A DNA stretch of 64,000 bases from Nocardia arizonensis. GTDB taxonomy: Bacteria > Actinomycetota > Actinomycetes > Mycobacteriales > Mycobacteriaceae. Shown one piece after another: positions 9,379-18,534 of this stretch. A program made the translations under genes and the position numbers. Every line of letters begins with the position of its first letter. Position 1 is the stretch's first letter. The stretch covers positions 1-64,000 of the forward strand of contig NZ_LGYZ01000014.1 of NCBI RefSeq assembly GCF_001310275.1, in the 5' to 3' direction. Below the pieces are notes generated by a model. It was given only the letters and a program-made list of their open reading frames with translations, did not search any database and was not told where the DNA came from.

Positions 9379-11298
9379 ATGCTTCTCGCTGGTCGCCTCG
9401 CCATCCCCGAGGGCATCGAGGCCCTGCTCTTCGATCTCGACGGGGTCATCATCGACTCGCTCTCCCTCGATTACCAGGTGGTCGGGGAGATGCTGCGTGC
9501 CGAGCTGGGCGAGACCACCGAGGTGCCGAAATCGATCATCCGCACCCATTTCGCGCTGTCGCTGCCGGATTTCTGGCGGGCGATCTCCGACAGCCGCGGT
9601 CTCGGGCTCAGCGCCGAGGCCGTCGACCGGCTGGTCGAGGCGCACGAGGCGCGCCGCCGCGAGATCACCATGACGGTGCACGATGGCATCGCCGACATCC
9701 TGACCGACGCGCGCGCCGCCGGTCTGCGGGTGGCCGTCGTATCCAACAATCCCGAGGCCGAGATCCGCAAGACCTTGGCCAATATCGCGCTCACTCCCGA
9801 TCTGGTCGTCGGCAACGACGTGCCGGGACTGCGCCGCAAGCCCGCGCCGGACATGTACCTCGAGGCCGCGCGCCGCATCGGGGTCGAACCCGCCGTGTGC
9901 GTCGCGATCGAGGACTCCCTGGTCGGCACCCGGGCCGCGCACGACGCGGGCTGCGTCACCATCGGCGTCGCCACCGGCGCGAACTCCTACCGCGAACTGT
10001 CCGAGTCGGGCTTCGTGGCACACACTTATCTGGATTTCGCGCCGTCGGCGGTAACGCTCGGCCGCGACGGCGTCACGAACAAGACGCTGCTGACCCCCAA
10101 CGAATTCGTCAGCCACATGGTCGAGCACATCGCCTGGCGTCTGGGCTGCTCGGTGCGTTTGACCTGGCGCAACGACGACTGGCACTGGCTCGGGCGCGCG
10201 GTCGGCGAGCAGGTGCGGGCGCAGTCGCTGCGACTGCCCGCGGCCAGGACCATCGGCATGATCGATGACGGCAGCGCCGAGGTCACCGTGGACGTCACCG
10301 AGCCGGGACAGGTCGTGGTCCACGGCTCCGGCCAGGTCGATCTGGACTGGTTCCTCTCCGCCCGTGTCGAACAGGTCGCCGAGGGGTCCGCGCTGGTGGA
10401 ACTGCTGCGCGGTGTCGCCGAGGGCGCGCGGGTGCGCATCGACGTGCGCGTCGCCAGTTTCGAGGACCCGCACCACACCTGGGAAGGCGTCTACCGCGGC
10501 GTCGGCATCGCGTTCGACCGCCTGGTCAACGAGCGTCCCGTCGCTCCCGGCAAACCCGCGGGCGGTATCGCCGCCGCCGGCGCCTGCGCCACTGACGCCT
10601 TCGAGCGTCCGGTCGAACGCGGCTGGGTGGTGCGCGGCGCGTCACCGTGGAGCGCGCGGGTCGAGCGCCGCACGGCCGAGAGCGTGGTCGCCATCGACGT
10701 CGAGATCGACGCTCCCTCGGTGCGCTACACCGTCGAGGTGGCCGACACCATCGACGTCGCGGGCATCGGCGACCTGCTGCGCGAATTCGCCGAGGGCGCG
10801 GGTCTGCGACTGGACGTGCTCTTCGAGGCCACCCGGCTCAACTCGAGTCACGTCGTGACCGAGGATGTCGGCATGGCGCTCGGCCGCGCGCTCAAGCAGA
10901 TGTCGGTCGAGCGCATGGAAGCCTTCGGCATCCAGGGCGCGGGCTCCAATTACGAACGCGTCGGCGAGCACACCCCGATCCGGGTCGGCGTGAGCATGGA
11001 GGGCCGCAAGTTCTGGAAGTTCGTGCCGATGGACGAGACGTACGCCGATCTGCGCAAGCGCTTCCTCATCGGGCACACCCTGTCCAACGGCCTGTTCACC
11101 GAGGATCTGGACGATTTCATCGACGGCCTGTCCGGCGGTATGGAAGCCAGCGTCATGGTGCACATCGACCGTGATATCGACCCCGAGAAGGGCTGGCCGC
11201 TGCTGTTCCGCGGACTCGGCGAAGCCGTCGCCGGACTGCTGTCGGCCAACCCGCACCGGCGTTCCCTCGCACCGGGGGTAAAGGCGACCCTGGCATGA
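9379..11298 (+). CDS. HAD phosphatase fused to tandem IGPD-like (HisB) domains
   Basis: 639 residues. ATG 9379 is preferred; GTG 9352 is possible; neither has a good ribosome binding site. Residues 10-215 form a haloacid-dehalogenase phosphatase of the capped phosphoglucomutase type: DLDGV (Asp19, Asp21), SNN, the RRKPAPD lysine and IEDS. Residues about 235-390 resemble imidazoleglycerol-phosphate dehydratase and keep HHTWE at 365-369. Residues about 410-635 form a second such domain with SHVVTED near 490-496 and PMDE near 550. Each copy appears to keep only one of the two HHxxE metal motifs of true HisB. E. coli HisB also joins a phosphatase to IGPD, but with an uncapped HAD and one IGPD domain. 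It overlaps the next gene by four bases. Confidence 0.85.
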   Translation: MLLAGRLAIPEGIEALLFDLDGVIIDSLSLDYQVVGEMLRAELGETTEVPKSIIRTHFALSLPDFWRAISDSRGLGLSAEAVDRLVEAHEARRREITMTVHDGIADILTDARAAGLRVAVVSNNPEAEIRKTLANIALTPDLVVGNDVPGLRRKPAPDMYLEAARRIGVEPAVCVAIEDSLVGTRAAHDAGCVTIGVATGANSYRELSESGFVAHTYLDFAPSAVTLGRDGVTNKTLLTPNEFVSHMVEHIAWRLGCSVRLTWRNDDWHWLGRAVGEQVRAQSLRLPAARTIGMIDDGSAEVTVDVTEPGQVVVHGSGQVDLDWFLSARVEQVAEGSALVELLRGVAEGARVRIDVRVASFEDPHHTWEGVYRGVGIAFDRLVNERPVAPGKPAGGIAAAGACATDAFERPVERGWVVRGASPWSARVERRTAESVVAIDVEIDAPSVRYTVEVADTIDVAGIGDLLREFAEGAGLRLDVLFEATRLNSSHVVTEDVGMALGRALKQMSVERMEAFGIQGAGSNYERVGEHTPIRVGVSMEGRKFWKFVPMDETYADLRKRFLIGHTLSNGLFTEDLDDFIDGLSGGMEASVMVHIDRDIDPEKGWPLLFRGLGEAVAGLLSANPHRRSLAPGVKATLA

Positions 11299-12431
11299 CG
11301 ACGTCCGATCGCGCGACGGTGCCCTTCCGTATCGCCGACCACGTTCTCCACGCCTCGCCCTACGTTCCCGAATGGCTCGACCTCGACCGGTCCCGCTACA
11401 TCCGGCTGGACCGCAACGAGAACACCCGGCCGCTGCCCGCCGCGGTGCGCGAGGCGCTGGCGCGCGGTATCGACGCGGCCGCGGTCCAGTCGTACCCGGA
11501 ACCGGCGCCGCTGCACCCGCTCGTCGCCGAGTACGCGGGTGTGCCCGCCGACCACGTGATGGTCACCAACGGCTCGGATCAGGGTATCGATCTCACCGTG
11601 CGCCTCGCGCTGCCCCCGGGCGGTTCGATGGCGGTGGCGCGACCGGAGTTCGCGGTGTTCCACCATGTGGCCGATGCCATCGGCGGGCGGATACTCGGCG
11701 TGCCCTACGGGCCCGGATTCGAATTCCCGTACGCGGAGTTCACCGCGGCCGTCGAATCGGGACGGCCCGATCTGATCACGCTGATCAACCCGAACAATCC
11801 GACCGGAACCGCCATCGACCCGCGGTACGTCGAATCGGTGGTGGCCTCGAATCCCGGTGTCGCGATCATCGTCGACGAGGCGTATTACGAATACACCGGC
11901 CACACCGTCGCGCGGCTCACCGAGCGGTACCCGAATCTCATGGTGCTGCGCACCTTCTCGAAGGCGTTCGCGATGGCCGGGCTGCGGCTCGGCTATGTGA
12001 TCGCCGCCCCGGAGATCATCGGCCACCTGCGCAAACTCCAGAATCCGTTCGACGTCAACCAATTGGCGATCGTGGCGGGCACGGCGCAACTCGCCCGGGC
12101 CGACGAGGCGATGGCCGAGGTCCGCGACGCCATGGAAGTGGTCAAACCGTTCGTGGTGCGGTCGCTGACCGAACTCGGGGTCGAATTCACGCCGGGCTCG
12201 GCCAATTTCGTCCTGATCCGCCCGCGCGACTGCGCCGACGCGGTCCGGTACCTGAGCGACGCGGGCATTCTGGTGCGCTCCATGACGGCGCCCGCGCTGC
12301 GCGGCACGTTCCGGGTCAGCCTCGGCACGTTGACGGAGATGCGGCGCTTCATCGAGGTGTTCGGGACATACGTGAACGGGGAACGACACGTCGGCTCGGA
12401 CCCGAATCGTCCGAAGGAATGGGAAGGGTGA
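11295..12431 (+). CDS. Histidinol-phosphate aminotransferase-like enzyme
   Basis: 378-residue PLP-dependent class I/II aminotransferase of the HisC group. ATG 11295 overlaps the upstream stop in ATGA, indicating translational coupling. Visible motifs are the NPNNPTG loop, DEAYYEYTG with the PLP-binding Asp and Tyr, and FSKAFAMAGLRLGY with the Schiff-base Lys223. A C-terminal RVSLGT holds the usual substrate-binding Arg. Canonical HisC converts imidazole acetol phosphate to histidinol phosphate using glutamate. Here its partners are unusual HisB-like and HisD-like proteins, so the ketone substrate may be an analogue. It overlaps the following dehydrogenase gene by four bases. Confidence 0.88.
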   Translation: MTTSDRATVPFRIADHVLHASPYVPEWLDLDRSRYIRLDRNENTRPLPAAVREALARGIDAAAVQSYPEPAPLHPLVAEYAGVPADHVMVTNGSDQGIDLTVRLALPPGGSMAVARPEFAVFHHVADAIGGRILGVPYGPGFEFPYAEFTAAVESGRPDLITLINPNNPTGTAIDPRYVESVVASNPGVAIIVDEAYYEYTGHTVARLTERYPNLMVLRTFSKAFAMAGLRLGYVIAAPEIIGHLRKLQNPFDVNQLAIVAGTAQLARADEAMAEVRDAMEVVKPFVVRSLTELGVEFTPGSANFVLIRPRDCADAVRYLSDAGILVRSMTAPALRGTFRVSLGTLTEMRRFIEVFGTYVNGERHVGSDPNRPKEWEG

Positions 12432-13774
12432 CCGTGACCGACACGCTCCAAATCAACCGATACGTCCTGAGCGACCTGTCGCCCGCCGAGCGGCGGCGGT
12501 TGCTGGAGCTGCGCGCCCAGGACAATCTCGAGACGGTCGAGCCGACCGTCCGCAAGGTGGTCGAGGCCGTCCGGTCCGAGGGGGACGCGGCCCTCGTCCG
12601 CTTCACCGCGGAATTCGATCGCGCCACCGTGTCGGCGGCGGATCTGCGGGCCTCGGAGGCCGAATTCGACGCCGCGGAGAAGCTGGTCGACGACAGCCTG
12701 CGCACCGCGATCGCGCAGTCCATCGAGAACATCCGCAAACACCACCGCGCGCAGCTGCCGCGGGCGATGTGGATGGAGGAGGTCGTGCCCGGCGTGCTCG
12801 CGGGCGAGCGGGTCACCCCGATCGACTCGGTGGGCCTGTACGTGCCGCGCGGCAAGGGCTCGTTCCCGTCGGTGATGATGATGCTGTGCGTGCCCGCGAT
12901 CATCGCGGGCGTGCCCGAGATCGTGGTGTGCACCCCGCCCGGCCCGGACGGCACCGTCGACGCGGCGTCACTGGTCACGGCGCGGATGTGCGGTGTGACC
13001 ACCGTGATCAAGGTCGGCGGCGCGCAGGCGATCGCCGCCATGGCCTACGGCACCGAGACCGTCCCGAAGGTGGACAAGATCCTCGGACCGGGCAACCAGT
13101 ACGTGACGGCCGCGCGCCGCATGCTCTCCGGCGTGGTCAACCCGGGCCCGCCCGCGGGGCCGAGCGAATCGGTGGTGCTGTGCGACGGCGACGCCGATCC
13201 GTTGACCACGGCACGCGAACTGCTGGTCGAGGCCGAGCACGGCGAGGATTCGGCCGTACTGCTGGTCACCGATTCGGCCGAGCTGGCCGACGCGGTCATC
13301 GACCTCGTTCCGGGGCTGGTCGCACAACTCCCGGAGCGGCGCGCCCTGAACTGCACCACGGTGCTGTCCAATTACGGCGGCGTGGTGATCACCGACACCG
13401 TCGCCGAATCGGTCGAATTCGTGAACGCCTACGCGCCCGAACATCTCCGGGTACTGGTGCGCGACCCGTTCGAACTGCTGCCCTCGATCGTCCACGCGGG
13501 TGAGGTGCTGCTCGGCGAATACGCCTCGATCCCCTACGGCAACTTCGCGATCGGCGTGAACGCCATCCTGCCGACCGGCCGCAATGCCCGCACCTATTCG
13601 TGCATGGGCGTGGAGGAGCTCATGAAGCGCTCCTCGTTCGCCTACGTTTCCGAGGCGGGCGCCCGACGCATCGGCCCCGCCGCCGTGAAACTCGCCTCCT
13701 ACGAGGGCTTCCCGGCACACGAGGCCGCCGCGCGGCATGTGCTCGATCGGATCGCGGGCGACGGCGACAGCTGA
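12428..13774 (+). CDS. HisD-family dehydrogenase with altered active site
   Basis: 448 residues from GTG 12428, which overlaps the upstream stop (GTGA) and has AAGGA nine bases before it; GTG 12434 is an alternative. The fold is histidinol dehydrogenase: GGAQAIAAMAYGTE, FGPGN-like LGPGNQYVT, AGPSE. The catalytic Glu-His pair is kept (Glu338, His339 in APEHL), as are zinc ligands His271 and His431. Compared with E. coli HisD, the ligand Gln259 is Glu268, ligand Asp360 is Asn372, Tyr361 is Phe373, and His367 of NHVLPT is Ala379 (NAILPT). These changes point to a different alcohol substrate, as known for the HisD homologue HpsN (sulfopropanediol). It is last in the three-gene operon. Confidence 0.88.
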   Translation: MTVTDTLQINRYVLSDLSPAERRRLLELRAQDNLETVEPTVRKVVEAVRSEGDAALVRFTAEFDRATVSAADLRASEAEFDAAEKLVDDSLRTAIAQSIENIRKHHRAQLPRAMWMEEVVPGVLAGERVTPIDSVGLYVPRGKGSFPSVMMMLCVPAIIAGVPEIVVCTPPGPDGTVDAASLVTARMCGVTTVIKVGGAQAIAAMAYGTETVPKVDKILGPGNQYVTAARRMLSGVVNPGPPAGPSESVVLCDGDADPLTTARELLVEAEHGEDSAVLLVTDSAELADAVIDLVPGLVAQLPERRALNCTTVLSNYGGVVITDTVAESVEFVNAYAPEHLRVLVRDPFELLPSIVHAGEVLLGEYASIPYGNFAIGVNAILPTGRNARTYSCMGVEELMKRSSFAYVSEAGARRIGPAAVKLASYEGFPAHEAAARHVLDRIAGDGDS

Positions 13775-13786
13775 CGGCTCCGCACA

Positions 13787-13816
13787 CGCGCGCCCATCCG
13801 TCCGGGTGGGCGCGCG
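13787..13816. terminator. Bidirectional hairpin between convergent genes
   Basis: CGCGCGCCCA (13787-13796) pairs with TGGGCGCGCG (13807-13816) across a 10-base loop. It sits 13 bases after the dehydrogenase stop and 10 bases from the end of the convergent MFS gene. Confidence 0.75.
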
Positions 13817-13826
13817 ACAGGCCGAT

Positions 13827-15152
13827 TCACCTTTCGATACCGCGGCGCGGCAACCACTTCGGGGCCGCCCAAGCGATGACGAGCATGACCACGCCGAGTA
13901 GCGCCACCGTGCTCGACAGCGACAGCCACCGCGTCACCACCACGACGAACCCGAATACCGCCAGCGCCACGACCTCCGACAGCAACCCCGACACCGAGGT
14001 GACGGTGGCGCGCGCCTGCCCTTCGATCGCGTCCTGCAGGCGCGCCTCGGCGACGACATCGGCATTGAAGACGATGCCGTAGGCGAGACCGATCGCCGTG
14101 AAACCGGCCACGGTCAGTGGATAGACGAGTCGCGGCTGTCCGGCCGCGATTCCGGCGGCCACCGTGCCCGCGATGAACAGCACCCCGGCCACCGCCAGCG
14201 CCACGCCCATCACCACACCCGACATGCGTTGAGTCCGACCGGCCAGCAGCGACCCGGCCAGCGACCCGAGCACCGTGACCCCAACCAGCAGCGGCACTAT
14301 CGCCGTCGAGACGCCCGCGTCCTCGGCCAGCAGGGCGAAGTACTCGTCATAGGCGGTGACGCCGTAGATCAGCGCGACCAGCAGCACTCCCGCGCGCACG
14401 TGCCGCACCCGGACCGATTCGCCGATACCCGCCCGCAGCATGGACCGGTACCGCGCGAAGATCTTCGGTTCGGCGCCGCCGATCGCGGGTCCGATCTCAC
14501 CAGGTATGGACGGGATCTGTGCCGGCGCGTCGGCATCCAGTTCGTCCACGCCCGCGGCCGATACGGCCTTGGGCGGGCTCGGCAGGGTCAACGCGATCAC
14601 GCAGTGCAGACCGGACACCGCCACACTGACCCAGCCGACCAGCGCGTAGCCGCCCAAGGCGTAGAGCGGCGCGGCCGCGAGAATCGCCACGACCACCGAG
14701 GATTCCTGGGCCGCCCGTGCGTAACCCATGACGCGCGGATACGACTTGCCCGCGCCCGCCGCGGTGAGTTCGTCGTAGACCAGCGCCTCGAAGGTGCCCG
14801 ACTCCAGGGCGCTCGCCACACCCCAGACCACGAAACCGACACCGAATCCGACGAACGACGGCGCGAGCGTCCACACCGTGAATCCGGTGGCCATCAGCAC
14901 CGCGCTGAGTATCAGCATCGCGCGGCGCGACACCGTATCCGCCCATGCGCCGGAGGGCACCTCCAGCAGGAACGCGGTCACCGACCACATGGCCAGCAGC
15001 AGGGAAATCTGCGCGGTGCTCAGCCCGTGGTCGGCGAACAGCAAGGCGTAGAGCGCATACAGCGGGATCAGGTCGCGCGAACCCCGGAACAGGACGGCGC
15101 GAACGGTCAGCCCGCGAATATCGCGGCGACGGCCCCGCGACAGGGCCGTCAA
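13827..15152 (-). CDS. MFS transporter
   Basis: 441 residues with twelve predicted hydrophobic helices in two halves, separated by a hydrophilic loop near residues 200-235. LLEVPSGAWADTVSRR between helices 2 and 3 is the major-facilitator loop motif. Residues before the first helix are basic. The only plausible in-frame start is TTG 15152 and it lacks a clear ribosome binding site, so the true start may be slightly downstream. It probably exports a small molecule. It follows the GGDEF/EAL gene by 78 bases in the same direction and is convergent with the HisB/C/D-like operon. Confidence 0.8.
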   Translation of the reverse strand: MTALSRGRRRDIRGLTVRAVLFRGSRDLIPLYALYALLFADHGLSTAQISLLLAMWSVTAFLLEVPSGAWADTVSRRAMLILSAVLMATGFTVWTLAPSFVGFGVGFVVWGVASALESGTFEALVYDELTAAGAGKSYPRVMGYARAAQESSVVVAILAAAPLYALGGYALVGWVSVAVSGLHCVIALTLPSPPKAVSAAGVDELDADAPAQIPSIPGEIGPAIGGAEPKIFARYRSMLRAGIGESVRVRHVRAGVLLVALIYGVTAYDEYFALLAEDAGVSTAIVPLLVGVTVLGSLAGSLLAGRTQRMSGVVMGVALAVAGVLFIAGTVAAGIAAGQPRLVYPLTVAGFTAIGLAYGIVFNADVVAEARLQDAIEGQARATVTSVSGLLSEVVALAVFGFVVVVTRWLSLSSTVALLGVVMLVIAWAAPKWLPRRGIER

Positions 15153-15230
15153 CGAACCGAGGAATCAACAGCCGTAGACGAGAAGACGCATACCGTCAGC
15201 TTCGAGCGCGACGACGTATCCGTCAAGCGA

Positions 15231-17099
15231 TTATCCGAGCGGCAGCCAGCCGTTGGCGGCGTGGCGGGCGTCGTCGTCGCGATGGGAGTCCGACGTACCG
15301 GGACCGATGCGGCCGCGCCGCTCGTTCAGATCGCTGATCAGCTCCGACACCGGATGCGAATCGCTGTAGTGATAGCCCTGGGCCAGCGCGAAACCGAGTT
15401 CGGTGAGCACCGCGGCCTGATATTCGGTCTCCACGCCTTCGGCGATGACCTGGAGGTCGAGTGCGTTGCTGAGCGCGGCAATCACGCCGAGCAGCGGCGG
15501 CGCGGGCGAGTCGGAGCGGATCGCGGCCACGAAGGACTGGTCGACCTTCAGTATGTCGCTCGGCAGGGTGGCGAGCCTGCTGAGCGAGGAATAACCGGTG
15601 CCGAAATCATCGATCGCGATACGGACGCCGCTGTCGCGCAGGGCGTGCAGATTCGCGATGGCGGTCTGGGATTCGGCGGCGAGTTCGCTCTCGGTGACCT
15701 CGAGGACCAGCTGATCGGCGGGCCATCCGGTGCTTGCCAGAATGCCCGCGACCCGCTCGGCATAGTTGGATTCGGCCAGTTCAAGTCCGCTCACGTTGAC
15801 ATTGAGCGTGAGATCCAGCAGTGCGAAGGTCTCCTGGAGGCGGGCCGCGTCGGCGCAGGCGCGCCGCAGCACCAGCTCGTCCAGGTCGGAGATCAGGTCG
15901 TATTCCTCGGCGACCCGGATCAGTCCCTCGGTGGTGACATCGGGTTGGGCGCTGGAGGACCAGCGCAGCAGCGCCTCGACGCCGACCGCCTTGCCGCCGC
16001 CCTCGCTGAGGCTCACGATCGGCTGGTAGTGCACGTCCAGCGCGCCGCTGTCGATCGCCTCGCGCAGTTCCACCGCCAGCGGCAGCTGCCGGGAGGATTC
16101 CAGCACGGTGCGATTGCGGCCCGCTTGCTTGGCCCGGTAGAGGCCGACGTCGGCGCGGCTCACCAGCAGTGATCCCGACTCCCCCGGCTGCCAGGAGGTG
16201 ACACCCGCCGAACAGCCCGTGGTGACCGCGGCGCGCAGTTTCTCGGTGAGCAGTATCGCGGCCTGTTCGGTGGTGTTGGGCAGCAGCAGAGCGAAGGCGT
16301 CGCCGCCGTAGCGGGCCAATCGCTGATCGGGGGCGAGCAGGGCGGCCCAGGTGTCGGCGACCCGTTGCAGCACGGCGTCGCCCGCGCGGTGTCCGAGATG
16401 GTCGTTGATCTTACGGAAACGGTCGAGGTCGACCAGCACCAGCGACAGGCCCTGGCCGCCGCGGGCGGCCGATTCGATGGCGGCATTGAGCGCCCGGTCG
16501 AATCCGCGTCTGTTCAGCAGGCCGGTGAGCACGTCGATATCGGCCTCGGAGGCCATCCTGGTCAGGATGCCGACCACGACGCCGACCCCGAAGGTCACAC
16601 CCGCCGGAATCATCCCGGACCACCAGGGCAGATCGCGGGTCGGCAGCACCAACAGGCACATGACGATGGCGAAGGCGAGATGCGCCGATGCCTGCGACCA
16701 GCGGAAGAACAGCGCCGCGTCGCAGGCGACGAAGACGTAGAAGGCGGCCAGGCTGATCGCGCCGACGGTGTTGGGGAACGAATGCACGGCCACGGTGATC
16801 AGCACGGTCGCTATCGCGACGTAGGCGTGGTGGATGCCGTGCGGCATCCGCGGCCCCCACGCGAGCAGCGTAAGACCCAGCACCAGCGCAATGGCTGCCG
16901 CCGTACCGACCAGCGGTCGATTACCCTCGTCGCCCGGGGCGATGGCCGTGATCACCAGGCCGAGCACACCGCCCATGACGTAGAACGCCCCGGTGGTCCG
17001 GGCCATGACCATTGCCGTCGCCAACGCCGATGCCGCCCGCACCCGGGTTCGGGTATCGCCGCGCGCCCCGATTCCTCGCACGGCCAATAGCCTAGACAC
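15231..17099 (-). CDS. Membrane GGDEF/EAL protein, degenerate GGDEF
   Basis: 622 residues from GTG 17099 (GGCGGGA upstream). Six or so membrane helices occupy residues 25-185. A GGDEF domain follows (about 190-340), but the signature reads GGDAF at 265-269, so the catalytic Glu is Ala and cyclase activity is doubtful. The EAL domain (about 355-600) looks intact: EALLRW at 375, NVNVSG, EVTESE, IDDFGTGYSSL, LKVDQSF and IAEGVET. It should hydrolyse cyclic di-GMP, possibly with the GGDAF domain acting as a GTP- or ligand-sensing module. It lies 66 bases downstream of serS on the same strand. Confidence 0.9.
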   Translation of the reverse strand: MSRLLAVRGIGARGDTRTRVRAASALATAMVMARTTGAFYVMGGVLGLVITAIAPGDEGNRPLVGTAAAIALVLGLTLLAWGPRMPHGIHHAYVAIATVLITVAVHSFPNTVGAISLAAFYVFVACDAALFFRWSQASAHLAFAIVMCLLVLPTRDLPWWSGMIPAGVTFGVGVVVGILTRMASEADIDVLTGLLNRRGFDRALNAAIESAARGGQGLSLVLVDLDRFRKINDHLGHRAGDAVLQRVADTWAALLAPDQRLARYGGDAFALLLPNTTEQAAILLTEKLRAAVTTGCSAGVTSWQPGESGSLLVSRADVGLYRAKQAGRNRTVLESSRQLPLAVELREAIDSGALDVHYQPIVSLSEGGGKAVGVEALLRWSSSAQPDVTTEGLIRVAEEYDLISDLDELVLRRACADAARLQETFALLDLTLNVNVSGLELAESNYAERVAGILASTGWPADQLVLEVTESELAAESQTAIANLHALRDSGVRIAIDDFGTGYSSLSRLATLPSDILKVDQSFVAAIRSDSPAPPLLGVIAALSNALDLQVIAEGVETEYQAAVLTELGFALAQGYHYSDSHPVSELISDLNERRGRIGPGTSDSHRDDDARHAANGWLPLG

Positions 17100-17165
17100 A
17101 ACGCATCCCGCCGGATGCCACATCCCGCTAATCGGCACGGCGAACCGTCAGCTATTATCCGGCGG

Positions 17166-18428
17166 TCACGCGCGCGGGGTGATCACCTCTGCGCCGACGA
17201 AGGGTACCAGCGCTGCGGGCACGCGCACCGAACCATCGGCCCGCTGGTGGTTCTCCAGGATCGCCACGAGCCAGCGCGTGGTCGCCAGCGTGCCGTTCAA
17301 AGTGGCTGCGATCTGCGGTTTCCCATTCTCGTCGCGATAGCGCACGGACAGCCTGCGGGCCTGGAAGGTGGTGCAGTTCGAAGTCGAGGTCAGCTCGCGG
17401 TAGGTGCGCTGGGTGGGAATCCAGCCCTCGCAGTCGAACTTGCGCGCGGCCGAACTGCCGAGATCGCCTGCCGCGACGTCGATGACCCGGTAAGGGACCT
17501 CGACGGCGGCGAGCATGTCGCGTTCCCACGCCAGCAGGCGCCGGTGTTCGGCCTCGGCCTGTTCGGGCGTGGTGTAGACGAACATCTCCACCTTGTCGAA
17601 CTGGTGCACCCGGATGATGCCCCTGGTGTCCTTGCCGTAGCTGCCCGCCTCTCGGCGAAAACACGACGACCAGCCCGCATACCGCTTCGGCCCGCCTGCG
17701 AGATCGAGGATCTCCCCGGAGTGGTAGCCGGCCAGCGGCACCTCCGACGTGCCGACCAGATAGAGATCGTCCTCGGCCAACCGATAGACCTCGGCGGCGT
17801 GCTGCCCCAGGAATCCGGTGCCCGCCATGATCTCGGGGCGAACCAGTACCGGCGGGATCATCATGGTGAAACCGTTGGCGACCGCGCGCTGGGCGGCCAA
17901 CTGCAACAGCCCGAGCTGCAACAGCGCGCCGTAGCCGGTGAGGAAGTAGAAGCGCGCGCCGGAGACCTTCGCGCCGCGTTCGGTGTCGATCACGCCGAGC
18001 GATTCGCCGAGCTCGACGTGGTCCTTCGGCTCGAAATCGAATTCCGGCGGCGTCCCGACGGTTTCGAGGACGACGAAATCGTCCTCGCCGCCGGGGGGCA
18101 CGCCGTCGGCGACCACATTGGAGATCGCGCGATGGGCGGCATCGAGTTCGGCGTCGGCCGCGTGCTGCGCCGCCTCGGCCTTCTTGACCTCGAGAGACAT
18201 CTCCTGCGCGCGCGCGAGCAGGCCGGAACGTTCCTCCTTGGACGCCTTGCCGACCAGTTTGCCCATGGACTTGTGTTCGGCGCGCAGGGTGTCCGCGGTG
18301 GCCACCGCCGCCCGGCGGGCCGCGTCGGCGGCGAGCAGGGCGTCGACGAGGGCCGGGTCTTCGCCGCGGGCACGCTGCGAGGCGCGGACCGCTTCCGGGT
18401 CCTCTCGCAGGTGTCGGAGGTCGATCAT
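17166..18428 (-). CDS. serS: Seryl-tRNA synthetase
   Basis: 420 residues, full length for the family. The N-terminal helical arm (about 1-105), which binds the long variable arm of tRNA-Ser, is followed by the class II catalytic core. Motif 2 is seen as [14 protein letters not shown] and motif 3 near the C-terminus as [17 protein letters not shown]. It charges tRNA-Ser with serine in the cytoplasm. ATG 18428 opens [14 protein letters not shown], the usual actinobacterial start. It is divergent from the Rv3835-like gene, the same arrangement as recalled in M. tuberculosis (Rv3834c/Rv3835). Confidence 0.97.
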   Translation of the reverse strand: MIDLRHLREDPEAVRASQRARGEDPALVDALLAADAARRAAVATADTLRAEHKSMGKLVGKASKEERSGLLARAQEMSLEVKKAEAAQHAADAELDAAHRAISNVVADGVPPGGEDDFVVLETVGTPPEFDFEPKDHVELGESLGVIDTERGAKVSGARFYFLTGYGALLQLGLLQLAAQRAVANGFTMMIPPVLVRPEIMAGTGFLGQHAAEVYRLAEDDLYLVGTSEVPLAGYHSGEILDLAGGPKRYAGWSSCFRREAGSYGKDTRGIIRVHQFDKVEMFVYTTPEQAEAEHRRLLAWERDMLAAVEVPYRVIDVAAGDLGSSAARKFDCEGWIPTQRTYRELTSTSNCTTFQARRLSVRYRDENGKPQIAATLNGTLATTRWLVAILENHQRADGSVRVPAALVPFVGAEVITPRA

Positions 18429-18534
18429 GAGTGGTCAGCCTAGTCGGCCCGCGCCGGGCCGATTCGGCCGCATGAGCGGCGCGATTCCACCGGGTCGTGG
18501 CACCGGGGGTTCGGCACTGCCATGATGGATCGCG

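Noticed and set aside
9199..10476. Long - strand frame over the HAD/IGPD gene
   Set aside because: Antisense shadow; no start with ribosome binding site and no family motif.
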